A DNA stretch of 52,044 bases from JANLSE01 sp038214135 (GCA_038214135.1 JBBQSD010000032.1:1-52044), one strand, 5' to 3'; positions 15,717 through 24,307 are shown, numbered from the stretch's first letter. A program made the numbers and translations. The notes: generated by a model from the sequence alone, not told the origin.

Positions 15717-15895
15717 GCTTTCAGCCATCAGCCGTCAGCTTTCAGGAGTTCGAGCATCGGGTAGAGACGCTCCGGTGGAGCGTCTGAAGTCAGAATAGTG
15801 CGTAACATCGGTTGAACAGCACATCCGGTACTCAGTTCTTCCCTCACCCCTGCTGCGCTCCCCTCTCCCACTGGGAGAGGGGCCGGGGGTGAGGG
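15717..15895. repeat. Three adjacent dispersed repeats
   Basis: Directly after the methyltransferase stop: ATCAGCC-type words with ctttcagccatcagccgtcagctttc (15717-15743); then a GAGACGC palindrome, GAGACGCTCCGGTGGAGCGTCT (15762-15783); then ccctcacccc, a CCCCTCTCCCACTGGGAGAGGGG hairpin and gggggtgaggg (15841-15895). Together they fill nearly the whole gap. Confidence 0.8.
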
Positions 15896-15923
15896 TGGTT
15901 CTGGTTCTCGCTAGGAGGTAGCC

Positions 15924-16535
15924 ATGGCCACAATCAGCACGATCTTTTTCGATCTTGGTGGCGTGTGTCTCAGCAATGGCTGGGATCGTGAGCAGCGTCG
16001 GGTGGTTACGGATCGATACGGGCTGGACTATGAGAGCTTCGACCGGCGGCACCGCCAGGTGGTCGATACGCTTGAGCGCGGCCAACTGACATTGCATGAG
16101 TATCTGCAATGGACTATGTTCTATGAAGCGCACCCATTCACTATCGACATGATTGTTAAGGATATTTTTGAACTCTCGGCACCCTTCCCCGAAACCCTGA
16201 AACTTGTTGCTGCATTGCATAAAACCGGTAACTATGTGCTGGCGACGATCAATAATGAATCGCGTGAACTCAATGAATACCGGATTGCGAAGTTTGAGCT
16301 ACGCCGCTATTTTAGTGCCTTCTTTAGCTCGTGCTATTTTGGGCTGCTTAAGCCCCAACCGGATCACTATCGGCGAGCGCTACAGATCACCCAATGCTCG
16401 CCAGATGAGTGTATCTATATCGACGACCGACCAATGAATGTTGAGGTTGCCCGCATTCTTGGCATGCAGGCGATCCCGTTCACCGATGCAAGTCAGCTCG
16501 AAGCAGATCTGCATGCGGCTGGCGTGGAATTGTAG
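15924..16535 (+). CDS. HAD family hydrolase
   Basis: 203 residues. IFFDLGGVCLSNGWD is HAD motif I but with Gly-Gly after Leu, so the second Asp of DxD is replaced (D-L-G), as in the epoxide-hydrolase N-terminal/HAD-IA subgroup with GGV. TINNES is motif II, LLKPQPDHY supplies the motif III Lys, and YIDDRPMNVEVARILG is motif IV. Probably a small-molecule phosphatase or an alpha-D-glucose-1-phosphatase-like enzyme. AGGAGGT lies a few bases before the ATG. Confidence 0.85.
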   Translation: MATISTIFFDLGGVCLSNGWDREQRRVVTDRYGLDYESFDRRHRQVVDTLERGQLTLHEYLQWTMFYEAHPFTIDMIVKDIFELSAPFPETLKLVAALHKTGNYVLATINNESRELNEYRIAKFELRRYFSAFFSSCYFGLLKPQPDHYRRALQITQCSPDECIYIDDRPMNVEVARILGMQAIPFTDASQLEADLHAAGVEL

Positions 16536-16590
16536 TATGCTTCAATCCTGGCTTCTGAATCCTTGGTACTAAACGTGAAAGGAACTCCTA

Positions 16591-17472
16591 ATGCGAATTG
16601 GTCTTCAGCTTCCCTTCTTCAAATGGCCGGAAGGGACAGCATCGATTGGCCCGTTATTGGCCAAAATCGGTAGCACTGCCGATGAGGGTGGATTTTCAAG
16701 CCTGTGGGTGATGGATCATTTCTTTCAGATTCATTTTGCAGGGCCACCCGAGGATCCCATGCTGGAGGGCTATAGCGTCCTCAATTACTTGGCGGCAGTC
16801 ACGAAGCGCGCAACCCTTGGCACGTTAGTCACTGGCGTGATCTATCGCCACCCAGGAATTCTGGCCAAAACCGTCACAACACTGGATGTGCTCTCAAGTG
16901 GGCGAGCGGTGCTTGGTATTGGTGCGGCCTGGTATGAACAGGAGGCGCGTGGCCTTGGTATTCCCTTTCCGGCGCTCAAGGATCGCTTCGAGCAGTTAGA
17001 AGAGACACTGCAGATTGTTCACCAGATGTGGCGCGATGATGTGAGCCCCTATGCTGGCAAGCACTACCAGTTGGCCCAGCCGATTAACCACCCACAGCCA
17101 TTGGCTCGGCCACACCCGCCAATCATGATTGGTGGAACCGGCGAGCAGAAGACACTGCGGATGGTGGCGCAGTATGGCGATGCATGCAACCTGTTTGATC
17201 GACTTGGCGATGATATTCTGCGCCAGAAGCTCGATGTGCTTAAGCGCCATTGCGAAGCCGTTGGCCGCCCATATGAGCAGATCGAGAAAACAACGCTTGG
17301 TACGGCAATCCTGGCACCAGGGGCACAATCGGCTGCCGATATCATTGCCCACTGCCGCAATCTGGCCAGCCTTGGCATTCAGCATGCGATCTTCAATATG
17401 CCGAATGTCCACGAAATAACGCCGCTCGAAACATTCGCCCGCGAGATTATTCCAGCAGTCGCAGAGTTTTAG
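16591..17472 (+). CDS. LLM-class F420-dependent oxidoreductase
   Basis: 293 residues. A bacterial luciferase-like TIM barrel: MRIGLQLPFFKWPEG at the start, SLWVMDHFFQI, TLGTLVTGVIYRHPGILAKTVTTLDVLSSGRAVLGIGAAWYEQEARGLGIPFP and PPIMIGGTGEQKTLRMVAQYGDACNLF, all conserved in the F420 branch (the subfamily annotated TIGR03560). It transfers hydride between F420 and an unknown substrate. AAAGGA precedes the ATG. An AGGAGTC-type repeat cassette begins immediately after the stop codon. Confidence 0.88.
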   Translation: MRIGLQLPFFKWPEGTASIGPLLAKIGSTADEGGFSSLWVMDHFFQIHFAGPPEDPMLEGYSVLNYLAAVTKRATLGTLVTGVIYRHPGILAKTVTTLDVLSSGRAVLGIGAAWYEQEARGLGIPFPALKDRFEQLEETLQIVHQMWRDDVSPYAGKHYQLAQPINHPQPLARPHPPIMIGGTGEQKTLRMVAQYGDACNLFDRLGDDILRQKLDVLKRHCEAVGRPYEQIEKTTLGTAILAPGAQSAADIIAHCRNLASLGIQHAIFNMPNVHEITPLETFAREIIPAVAEF

Positions 17473-17735
17473 GCCAGGAGTCAGAATTCAGGAGTCAGGA
17501 GTCAGGAGTCAGAAGCGAAGGAACACTGTAGAAACAAGGGAATATCGTGATTAGGGAGCAAAGGAGCGAAGGAACAAAAGAACAAGTGAACAATGAAACA
17601 ACACTCTTTCCTGCTCACACCCTCACCCTAATCCCGCTCTCAGTAGGTTTAGGGGTAAGCGTGGGTTCCATAGTTCCGTGGTCCTCCAGTTAGCGGTTCT
17701 CGGTTCAGTATTCAGACTCCTGACTCCTGAATACT
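17473..17735. repeat. Intergenic hairpin cassette, AGGAGTC type
   Basis: Begins directly after the stop codon with ccaggagtcagaattcaggagtcaggagtcagg and ends with inverted words attcagactcctgactcctgaatact, just before the stop codon of the convergent small membrane protein gene. A decayed ccctcaccctaatcccgctct word lies between. No gene is seen inside. Confidence 0.8.
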
Positions 17736-17739
17736 TGGT

Positions 17740-17934
17740 TTACTTACTTAATCTGCCACGCCGTGCCCCAAAGAAACACAGCACTGCGCCAACTATTGCG
17801 GTGAGCGTACCATTTCGCGCCCAGGTTGGATCTCCACTCATAAATGAACCAGGCACAATCCCGACGCCCTGAAATACCCATAGTGTCCCCAAGAATACCA
17901 GGATGATGCCAATGATCAGCAATGCTCGTCGCAT
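17740..17934 (-). CDS. Small two-helix membrane protein
   Basis: 64 residues: MRRALLIIGIILVFLGTLWVFQGVG, then IVPGSFMSGD, then a second membrane segment LTAIVGAVLCFFGARRGRLSK. The pattern helix, GxGxxPGSxM turn, Trp, helix is common in small hypothetical membrane proteins of many bacteria. AAGGAG lies 8 bases before the ATG. Function unknown. Confidence 0.72.
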   Translation of the reverse strand: MRRALLIIGIILVFLGTLWVFQGVGIVPGSFMSGDPTWARNGTLTAIVGAVLCFFGARRGRLSK

Positions 17935-18039
17935 CTAAATTGCTCCTTCGTTTGTATGACATATATGATTCTGGTGCTCGTACAGTATAGCCGCAGCGCC
18001 GTACAGGCGCATGATAGTACGCTTTTAAGGAGAACCAGG

Positions 18040-18528
18040 ATGGATGTCACAGCAATCACCTATCGCCCTGCAGGAGAAGGCGATCTTGAGGAGTTGGCTC
18101 AGATTCGGTGGGATTGGCGTATGGAAGAAGCAACCAGTGCACCACATCATGAGTTCCCGACATTTCGGGATGCGTGTGTTGCGTTTCTTCAGCGTGGCCT
18201 GCAAACACAGCAATGGGCCTACTGGATTGCGACAACCGACACCCAGATTGTAGCGCAGATATTTGTGCAGAAGGTCAGTAAAGTCCCGAAACCAAACATC
18301 CTGGAAGAATACTTCGGCTATGTTACCAATGTCTACACACGGCACGCCTATCGCAACCAGGGTATTGGCAGCCGTTTAATGGCGCATGTGGCCGCCTGGG
18401 CACAGGCCGAAAACCTGGAAATGCTGGTTGTGTGGCCGAGCGAGGAGAGTGTGACATTCTATCAGCGGGCGGGGTTTCGCGGAAAAAACGACATGCTGGA
18501 ACTGACGGTTCGCCCATATATTCAATAA
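18040..18528 (+). CDS. GNAT family N-acetyltransferase
   Basis: 162 residues from MDVTAITYRPAGEGDLEELAQIRWDW. VTNVYTRHAYRNQGIGSRLMAHVAAWAQ contains the acetyl-CoA pyrophosphate loop (R-N-Q-G-I-G) and VVWPSEESVTFYQRAGFRG the closing GNAT motif. AAGGAG seven bases upstream fixes the start; a longer in-frame reading from 17956 lacks a site. The substrate is unknown. Confidence 0.88.
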   Translation: MDVTAITYRPAGEGDLEELAQIRWDWRMEEATSAPHHEFPTFRDACVAFLQRGLQTQQWAYWIATTDTQIVAQIFVQKVSKVPKPNILEEYFGYVTNVYTRHAYRNQGIGSRLMAHVAAWAQAENLEMLVVWPSEESVTFYQRAGFRGKNDMLELTVRPYIQ

Positions 18529-18533
18529 AGCTA

Positions 18534-18570
18534 CTGGAGTCAAGAGAAACGTTGCTTCTCTTGACTCCAG
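18534..18570. terminator. Perfect 15-bp hairpin between convergent genes
   Basis: CTGGAGTCAAGAGAA at 18534-18548 is perfectly inverted at 18556-18570 with a 7-base loop. It fills the 48-base gap between two convergent genes. There is no U-run on either side, so it may act as a 3'-end stabiliser or a Rho-linked stop rather than a classical intrinsic terminator. Confidence 0.6.
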
Positions 18571-18576
18571 CGACTC

Positions 18577-20613
18577 TTACCACTCTAGCGCTATCATCTG
18601 GTGCCCATTCAGGCGCGGCAGGGTAAAGATCAGCCGCTGGCCCTCAACGCGAAATGGCAGTTCATTACCATCTGGTGCAGTGACAACCCGTTGCACGCCG
18701 AGTGGCGCCCGAACAGAAACCTCCAGATCATGGAGCGGAATGGCCTCTTCGATCACATCGAAATCGCTTCCGCGCCGCTCTGGAATATAATGTAGCAGGT
18801 GAGCAACCCAACGCTTGTGTGATGATTGATCGAGCAGGCTGGCAAACACGCTGCTTGGCCCGTTATGGCGCAACAATGGCTGTGGTAACAGCAGTGCAAC
18901 AGCATTCAAGAACAGTTGCTTACACCAGCGTGGCGCATTCTGGGCATATTGGCTGAAAATCGGCTGTGCGAAATAGATTACCTGCCCATTGCGCACAATA
19001 GCTGGCCCGCGCACCTCACCCGATGATGGTGTCTGCCGATGCGATGAAAAATGCTGGTAGGTTCGATCAAAGAATGAAGCGACGGTATCTGCCAGCACTT
19101 GGGTCGTTCCTGTAGCATGTACTTCCAGTCCACGCATGTACATAGCGTGCTCGGTTGGTGGTAGCCCTGTACCGATGGCTGTGCCTGGCCGCAGATACTC
19201 GGTGTAATCGTTACTTGGGAAATGGCGGCCGCGCACCAATTGGCCATTGGCATCGCGTGGCCCCTCGCCTGCTAGTTCAACACCCAAGAGCGTGAGTGCG
19301 AAGCCATCTTGCGCTGGTGTTAGCCCAGATTCGAACGAAGCAATGATCGCGCCGCCCTGTGCAACATACTGTTCGAGCCTGGTGGCTAATTTCGCATCAA
19401 CCGGGATACTATCAGGTAATACCAACAGCTTGTAGGCGCTAAAATCCGCCATGCTATCGATAATATCGAACTGATGGCTGCCCTCATCGAGCATGCGTTC
19501 AATGCCCATGGTTGCCTGGAGCAACCTGCCTGCATCTGCGCCTGCAAACTCTTCCGGCGAGAGAACGGCAATATCATTGAGTGGGCGAGCGCCACGGCAC
19601 CATGGTTCCTTCTGTGCCACACTGCCATACACAGCGCCGATCAGATTATAGACATGCGGCTCGATTGCGCCAGATGGTGGCAACTGATCGCCGACACTGC
19701 ATTTGGCCCCCAATGCCAGCATCCGAAAGCATTCATACTCCAGCGCTGCCTGGTTCTTGAATGAATGAAAATCGCCCCACGATGTATGGAACTTACCCGT
19801 CATGCCAAGGCAATCCGGCCCAAGCGTGCGCGCATAGCGCTGAGCAATTGGGAAGTGCAAATAGCCCCATCCACCACTCGGCAGGCTTTCCAATTCCCAG
19901 TGTGTGTAGGCGTCGGTTGTCGCCCGATCACGGGTGCCAACATGGCCAGCATTATAGAAGATCGTACAATCTGCATTAAACCGGCGCACAAAGGCAGTCA
20001 TATCGCGCTTGAACTCATCGATCATGTGCTGGGCGTAGAGTTGGCGATCGGCGAGTTTAGCTGGATCGAGGCCCTGTGCGACCATTCCGGCGCGGCAGTG
20101 CTGGCAGGCGCATGGCAGCACACCAACAATATCGAAGAATAGCCCATCGGTTGGCAGGCTTTCGAGCACTTCCTGGGTGTGGGCCTTGAGGAAATCACGG
20201 TATGGTGAGTTGACGCATAATCTGCGATAAAAACCAGCCTCGAATGGTGGTGTACCAAACGGTTTGCCCTGGTCATCAATCGCCAGCCATTCGGGATGTT
20301 GATTGGCTGTGTAGTGATCCCACTGAACTGTAATATAGATCGGCACCCGAATATCGTGATCATGGCAGACCTCAATCTGCCGACGGAGCAGATCGGTCGT
20401 CAGATGCGGGTGGCGTCGCTCTGGGTTAAGCTGCGAATCATAATACAGCCAGCCGTGATGGCAGCGCGCAAAACAGGTAATCGAATCGACATTGGCGCGA
20501 ACCAGGGTATCGGCGAAGTCTTCGGGATCGAAAGCCATGCCAATTCCAGCGATACTCTCACTGGTATGGAAATCGAGGTGAACCTGGCGGAAGCGAAGCT
20601 CGGGGTGCTGCAT
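18577..20613 (-). CDS. GHL6-type glycoside hydrolase-like protein with beta-galactosidase trimerisation-like domain
   Basis: 678 residues from MQHPELRFRQVHLDFHTSE. The first third matches the hypothetical glycosyl hydrolase 6 domain (PF14871): FHTSESIAGIGMAFDPEDF, CFARCHHGWLYYD, HPHLTTDLLRRQIEVCHDHDI, VQWDHYTANQHPEWL and GLFFDIVGVLPCACQHC. The middle (about 350-520) resembles the Rossmann-like trimerisation domain of GH42/GH29 relatives. No signal peptide, so probably intracellular. AGGAA precedes the chosen ATG; a longer reading to 20823 translates two palindromic repeats and was rejected. It is the last gene of a three-gene operon opposite an AraC regulator, suggesting catabolism of a specific glycoside. 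Confidence 0.82.
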   Translation of the reverse strand: MQHPELRFRQVHLDFHTSESIAGIGMAFDPEDFADTLVRANVDSITCFARCHHGWLYYDSQLNPERRHPHLTTDLLRRQIEVCHDHDIRVPIYITVQWDHYTANQHPEWLAIDDQGKPFGTPPFEAGFYRRLCVNSPYRDFLKAHTQEVLESLPTDGLFFDIVGVLPCACQHCRAGMVAQGLDPAKLADRQLYAQHMIDEFKRDMTAFVRRFNADCTIFYNAGHVGTRDRATTDAYTHWELESLPSGGWGYLHFPIAQRYARTLGPDCLGMTGKFHTSWGDFHSFKNQAALEYECFRMLALGAKCSVGDQLPPSGAIEPHVYNLIGAVYGSVAQKEPWCRGARPLNDIAVLSPEEFAGADAGRLLQATMGIERMLDEGSHQFDIIDSMADFSAYKLLVLPDSIPVDAKLATRLEQYVAQGGAIIASFESGLTPAQDGFALTLLGVELAGEGPRDANGQLVRGRHFPSNDYTEYLRPGTAIGTGLPPTEHAMYMRGLEVHATGTTQVLADTVASFFDRTYQHFSSHRQTPSSGEVRGPAIVRNGQVIYFAQPIFSQYAQNAPRWCKQLFLNAVALLLPQPLLRHNGPSSVFASLLDQSSHKRWVAHLLHYIPERRGSDFDVIEEAIPLHDLEVSVRAPLGVQRVVTAPDGNELPFRVEGQRLIFTLPRLNGHQMIALEW

Positions 20614-20655
20614 TGCACGTATTCCTGTTCTTGTATCACACGGATGTAACGGTAT

Positions 20656-20760
20656 TCTTCCCTCACCCCTGGCCCCTCTCCCACGCCGGGAGAGGGGAAA
20701 TGCCCATTGCAAACCCTTCGCGCCCCTCCCACCTGTGGGGAGGGATTGGGGGAGAGGGGG
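20656..20760. repeat. Two GCCCCTCTCCC-family repeats
   Basis: ccctcacccctggcccctctcccacgccgggagagggg at 20660-20697 and a second gcccctccc..ggggaggg..ggggagaggggg at 20726-20760. They occupy the gap between the dioxygenase stop and the GHL6 start. Confidence 0.8.
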
Positions 20761-20800
20761 AAAACTCTCCACTTGAAAGAGCAGGGGCAGGAGGTGACTC

Positions 20801-21622
20801 CTACTCCGCGCTGGCCAGAACATGCTCTGGTGTATTCTCGACCCGCTTCAGCCAGTAATCGGTATCGTAGCTCTCATCGCCAGTCAGGAAGCGCCACATC
20901 TTGGAGCGGTTCATGATCTCAAGGCGGCCAGTCGCCCATTCATACCAGGGCTGGCGTTGGCTCAGGATCTGGCCGATCTCTGGATCGTGCAGATCATCGG
21001 TATTCCACAGTTTCAGCTGGCGCACCGTCGGGTTCAGGCGGATCTTGTACATATAACGGATTCGGTCGGTCTGGTTGCGCCTACCACAATGCCAGATTCC
21101 ATGGTGCAATGCGAGGATGGTGCCGGCTTTGCAAACCATGGCGATCTGGCCGCGCATATTCTGGTAGCGGCCAATATCGCTCTCGTTGATCCGCCGGAAG
21201 TGGCTGCCTGGCACCAGCACCGTTCCACCCATTTCGAGTGGAATATCGTGTGGGTAATACATGAGCTGAATATCGAAATGCATACGTGTGTCGATCACCG
21301 CATCGCCATGCAAATGCTGCGATTGGGTTTCGTTGGCAGCCCGCGTATGAACGGCATGATGATCAAACAGTGGATCAGGCCCGACCAAGCTGGTAATAAT
21401 GCCCTGAATAGCGGGCGAACGCAAAATCTGGCCCATCACCGATGGGCTGGGGTACAGTTTGCTAAATGGCGTGCCATATGGTGCTCCCCGTAGCCCACCA
21501 TCAAGCTCGCGCATCGCGGCCTGATTCAGTTCATCCGGCACGAGGGCATCGAAGCGCAGAAAACCGTCGGTCACGAAGGACGCCATCTGCTTCGATGTCA
21601 GCAGGTTTGCACGATCAAGCAT
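20801..21622 (-). CDS. Phytanoyl-CoA dioxygenase (PhyH) family Fe(II)/2-oxoglutarate oxygenase
   Basis: 273 residues from MLDRANLLTSKQMASFVTDGFLRF, the usual opening of this family. QHLHGDAVID provides the H-x-D iron ligands, MGGTVLVPGSHFRRI the family PGSH motif, and ALHHGIWHCGRRNQTDRIRYMYKIRL the distal His and the Arg that binds 2-oxoglutarate. GGGGGAG lies five bases before the ATG. The start overlaps the stop of the preceding small gene by 8 bases (translational coupling). It likely hydroxylates a small metabolite linked to the GHL6 pathway, but the substrate is unknown. Confidence 0.87.
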   Translation of the reverse strand: MLDRANLLTSKQMASFVTDGFLRFDALVPDELNQAAMRELDGGLRGAPYGTPFSKLYPSPSVMGQILRSPAIQGIITSLVGPDPLFDHHAVHTRAANETQSQHLHGDAVIDTRMHFDIQLMYYPHDIPLEMGGTVLVPGSHFRRINESDIGRYQNMRGQIAMVCKAGTILALHHGIWHCGRRNQTDRIRYMYKIRLNPTVRQLKLWNTDDLHDPEIGQILSQRQPWYEWATGRLEIMNRSKMWRFLTGDESYDTDYWLKRVENTPEHVLASAE

Positions 21623-21896
21623 TGATCTCCCCCAATCGCTCAAAAATAAACTCATGCTTCAGAAACGATGTACTGTATTCGAGGCCAGGATAGGGCGGAA
21701 TGAGCTGTGGGAACTGGAATACCCGCCAGCCATCTTTCAACGCATCCAGGCCGGTCGGATACGGTGGCGTGTTGTCATCACCAGTGATCGGCGCTGTACC
21801 GCCGGTTCCGTCGTACAGTGACCACCCGACCACGCCACTGTCCAGCGCTGAATCGGCCAGGTACAAAACCAGAACCTGTTGCCTTAGCTTCGACAT
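21615..21896 (-). CDS. Small hypothetical protein, first gene of the GHL6/PhyH operon
   Basis: 93 residues from MSKLRQQVLVLYLADSALDSG. It contains GWSLYDGTGGTAPITGDDNTPPYPTG-like loops and ends LKHEFIFERLGEINA. No family is recognised. AGAGGAAG lies about 8 bases before the chosen Met; a longer reading to 22013 runs through a palindromic repeat and was rejected. It overlaps the PhyH start by 8 bases, so the two products are probably made together. Confidence 0.68.
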   Translation of the reverse strand: MSKLRQQVLVLYLADSALDSGVVGWSLYDGTGGTAPITGDDNTPPYPTGLDALKDGWRVFQFPQLIPPYPGLEYSTSFLKHEFIFERLGEINA

Positions 21897-21904
21897 TGAT
21901 TGCT

Positions 21905-21975
21905 TCCTCTCTGAAGGGCTGAAGCGTATAGTATACGCCCGTACTCTGAAGGGTTGAGGCGTAACTATACGCCCA
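21905..21975. repeat. GCGTATAGTATACGCCC palindromes in the divergent promoter region
   Basis: Two near copies: gaagggctgaagcgtatagtatacgcccgta and gaagggttgaggcgtaactatacgcccata. They lie in the 216-base gap between the minus-strand operon and the AraC gene, where regulator-binding sites would be expected, but they also belong to the dispersed GGGCGTAT family. Confidence 0.65.
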
Positions 21976-22112
21976 TACAGGTATGCCCTTGTATCTATTC
22001 TGCCATTCCTCACTCGTGGGTGTAGGCCGATGATAGAGCAGCAGAATAAAGTATGCTATAGTCAATACCGCACGCTTTGTATCTAATTCCGATAGACACA
22101 TATGGAGCGCTG

Positions 22113-22961
22113 ATGCCGTTACCACCTCCCACTCTGGCAATCGATCAGATCCATCTGCGCTTATTTGCCATACGCCGCACAGCAATTGATGCACGGAGTT
22201 GGACGCTTCGGAGCATGCAGGATTCATTCTGGCGCTTTTATATGAATGCTACTGATGGTGCAGCATTGGAATTGGTGGGTGAGGATGGCGCTGTGAATGT
22301 TCAGTATGAGCTCGCAGCGCAACGGCTCTATTTTGTGCCAGCGGGTGTTCGCTTTAATACCAGTACACGGCTGCCGATCGAGCATTTCTATGTCCATCTG
22401 GATATTCTTGGAGTGCCACAGGCGGCGATGCAGGCACTGTTTGGTGGGCCGGTTTGCGTTCCTTCCCACGAATATCTGCAGCAGGAGGCGCGAGCGCTTG
22501 CTGTGGATGTGAGCAATGAAGCGCGGCCAGGATTATTGACCCAATGTCGGGTCAAATCTCTGCTGTATGGCGCACTGGCTGCCTATCTGTCACAACTCCC
22601 TGCGGCGCTGCACGAACGCTACCAGCAGCTTGCTCAGGCCCAAGCTCCAATCCAGCCAGCTCTGCAAGAAATCGAAGGGCGGCTTGAGGCGCGCCTGAGC
22701 AATGGATATCTGGCGGGATTATGCCATCTGAGCGAGGATTATTTCATTCGGCTGTTTCGCGCCAGTGTCGGCCAGAGTCCAATTCAGTACATCCAAGCCC
22801 AACGTGTGCGCCGTGCAGCACAGCGGCTGCTGTTCAGTGCAGAAAGCATTGAGGCGATTGCGGTGTCAACCGGCTTTGGCAATCGCTTCTACTTCTCGCG
22901 GGTCTTTACCCGTCACCTTGGTGTTGCTCCTGCCTCCTACCGCCGTATGGCTCGGGTTTGA
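22113..22961 (+). CDS. AraC family transcriptional regulator
   Basis: 282 residues from MPLPPPTLAIDQIHLRLF. The N-terminal half looks like a cupin-type ligand-binding domain; the C-terminal 100 residues form the double helix-turn-helix: LAGLCHLSEDYFIRLFRASVGQSPIQYIQAQRVRRAAQRLL and SIEAIAVSTGFGNRFYFSRVFTRHLGVAPASYRR. GGAG lies five bases upstream of the ATG. It is divergent from the small protein/PhyH/GHL6 operon and is probably its sugar-responsive activator. The inducer is unknown. Confidence 0.9.
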   Translation: MPLPPPTLAIDQIHLRLFAIRRTAIDARSWTLRSMQDSFWRFYMNATDGAALELVGEDGAVNVQYELAAQRLYFVPAGVRFNTSTRLPIEHFYVHLDILGVPQAAMQALFGGPVCVPSHEYLQQEARALAVDVSNEARPGLLTQCRVKSLLYGALAAYLSQLPAALHERYQQLAQAQAPIQPALQEIEGRLEARLSNGYLAGLCHLSEDYFIRLFRASVGQSPIQYIQAQRVRRAAQRLLFSAESIEAIAVSTGFGNRFYFSRVFTRHLGVAPASYRRMARV

Positions 22962-22967
22962 TGACAC

Positions 22968-22997
22968 TCGACAGCATCTTGATCGCCCGTGTATAAT
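22968..22997 (+). promoter_or_regulatory. Sigma-70 promoter of the DUF5655/YciI/DUF1801 cluster
   Basis: TCGACA at 22968-22973, 18 bases, then consensus TATAAT at 22992-22997, 40 bases before the next start codon. Confidence 0.6.
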
Positions 22998-23036
22998 AGC
23001 AACACATGTTCTATTTGGTCGGCCAAAGGAGATGCC

Positions 23037-23384
23037 ATGAGCGACGCAGCGGATGCAACAATGGCCCTGTTTGCTGGCGGCGATCCGGATGTCCAGGCAA
23101 CCTACGAACGGCTGCTGGCTGTATTGGAGGAGATCGGACCGTTTCGTGTAGAACCGAAGAAGACCTCGATTCATATTGTTCGGGAAACGGGATTTGCTGG
23201 CGTGCATCCACGTAAACGCTCACTCATCCTCAACCTTCGCACAGCCCAGCCAATTCAACATGCACGAATTACCAAGACAGAACAGGTTTCTAGGAATCGC
23301 TACCACAATGAAGTCAAGCTCGAACAGCCAGATGATGTTGATGCAGAGATTATTGGCTGGCTGCGCGATGCCTATGAAACATAA
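23037..23384 (+). CDS. DUF5655 domain protein
   Basis: 115 residues from MSDAADATMALFAGGDPDVQATYERLL. The DUF5655 pattern is visible: IGPFRVEPKKTSIHIVRETGFAGVHPRKRSLILNLRT, then RYHNEVKLEQPDDVDAEIIGWLRDAYE. AAAGGAG precedes the ATG by six bases. First of three closely spaced genes of small uncharacterised domains (gaps 14 and 20 bases), likely one mRNA. DUF5655 and DUF1801 proteins are frequent neighbours and sometimes fused; their biochemical role is unknown. Confidence 0.8.
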   Translation: MSDAADATMALFAGGDPDVQATYERLLAVLEEIGPFRVEPKKTSIHIVRETGFAGVHPRKRSLILNLRTAQPIQHARITKTEQVSRNRYHNEVKLEQPDDVDAEIIGWLRDAYET

Positions 23385-23398
23385 GGAGGGCAGTTCAT

Positions 23399-23701
23399 AT
23401 GCACTATGTGCTCTTTTATGATCTGACTGCGGACTATCTCGAACGCAGAGCCATGTTTCGGGATGAACATCTGACGCTGGCATGGCAGGCACAAGCACGT
23501 GGCGAACTTATCCTGGCTGGCGCACTTGCCGATCCGGTTGATGGCGCATTGCTCCTGTTTCAGGGTGATTCACCAGCAGTTGCCGAACAATTTGCGCGTA
23601 ATGATCCCTATGTTCAACATGGCCTGGTGACACAATGGCGGGTTCGCCCATGGACGACAGTTGTTGGCGATGCTGCGACAGGCTCTGTTCGCCCACAATA
23701 A
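23399..23701 (+). CDS. YciI-like protein
   Basis: 100 residues. MHYVLFYDLTADYLERRAMFRDEHLTLAWQAQARGELILAGAL followed by GALLLFQGDSPAVAEQFARNDPYVQHGLVTQWRVRPW is the YCII ferredoxin-like fold, with the conserved His of REEH/RDEH and the Asp of NDPY that form the putative active site. Some members are small hydrolases or dehalogenase-like; most have no known role. AAGGAGG precedes the start. Confidence 0.87.
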   Translation: MHYVLFYDLTADYLERRAMFRDEHLTLAWQAQARGELILAGALADPVDGALLLFQGDSPAVAEQFARNDPYVQHGLVTQWRVRPWTTVVGDAATGSVRPQ

Positions 23702-23721
23702 TATCTGGAAAGGAGTAACAC

Positions 23722-24162
23722 ATGAGTGAGGCAAAGACACGGCCAACCGATCAGGATGTTGAGACCTTTTTACAGGGTATTGAGGATGCACAACAGCGCC
23801 AGGATTGTCACACGATTCTCGATCTGATGCGTGAGGTTACGGGTGCCGAACCGAAGATGTGGGGAACCAGTATTGTCGGCTTTGGCAGCTACCATTATCG
23901 GTATGCAACCGGGCGCGAGGGCGATGCGCCGCTCACGGGATTCTCGCCACGCAAACAAAACCTAACCTTGTATCTCTCATATGGGTTTGAGCAGCATGCG
24001 GAATTGATGGAGCGCCTTGGGAAGCATAAGGTTGGCAAGGCATGCTTGTATATCAAGCGCCTGAGCAATGTGGATCGGGCGGCATTGCGTGAATTGATCC
24101 AGCAATCAGTCGCAGAAGTGGTCTGCATGAACGCACCCGCTGGGGCAGCGAAGGCTTCGTAG
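23722..24162 (+). CDS. DUF1801 domain protein
   Basis: 146 residues. The YdhG/DUF1801 pattern is clear: DVETFLQGIEDAQQRQDCHTILDLMREVTGAEPKMWGTSIVGFGSYHYRYATGREGD, FSPRKQNLTLYLSYGF, GKHKVGKACLYIKRLSNVD and a final LRELIQQSVA. The fold resembles YjbR/MmcQ-type proteins. AAAGGAG precedes the start. Probably co-transcribed with the two genes before it; function unknown. Confidence 0.85.
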   Translation: MSEAKTRPTDQDVETFLQGIEDAQQRQDCHTILDLMREVTGAEPKMWGTSIVGFGSYHYRYATGREGDAPLTGFSPRKQNLTLYLSYGFEQHAELMERLGKHKVGKACLYIKRLSNVDRAALRELIQQSVAEVVCMNAPAGAAKAS

Positions 24163-24191
24163 CAGATAGCGACGGGTTTTGGAATAAATAG

Positions 24192-24211
24192 CCGCAGGCT
24201 GAAGCCTGCGG
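24192..24211. repeat. Dispersed palindrome, CCGCAGG family
   Basis: CCGCAGGCTGAAGCCTGCGG, identical to the copies at 1747 and 36451. It separates the DUF1801 gene from the nusA promoter. Confidence 0.9.
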
Positions 24212-24251
24212 CGTATGTGTATGCACATGTTTTGTTACTTTATACGATCCT

Positions 24252-24280
24252 TTGCGTGCGCCCATGAAAGATGGTATACT
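24252..24280 (+). promoter_or_regulatory. Promoter of the nusA-infB cluster
   Basis: TTGCGT at 24252-24257, exactly 17 bases, then TATACT at 24275-24280. Transcription should start near 24287, about 110 bases before nusA. Confidence 0.7.
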
Positions 24281-24307
24281 ATTTCCCGATGCGACGGGCG
24301 CTGGACG

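Noticed and set aside
20614..20823. N-terminal 70-residue extension of the GHL6 protein
   Set aside because: It translates two GCCCCTCTCCC palindromic repeats; the Met at 20613 has a ribosome-binding site and begins the conserved domain.
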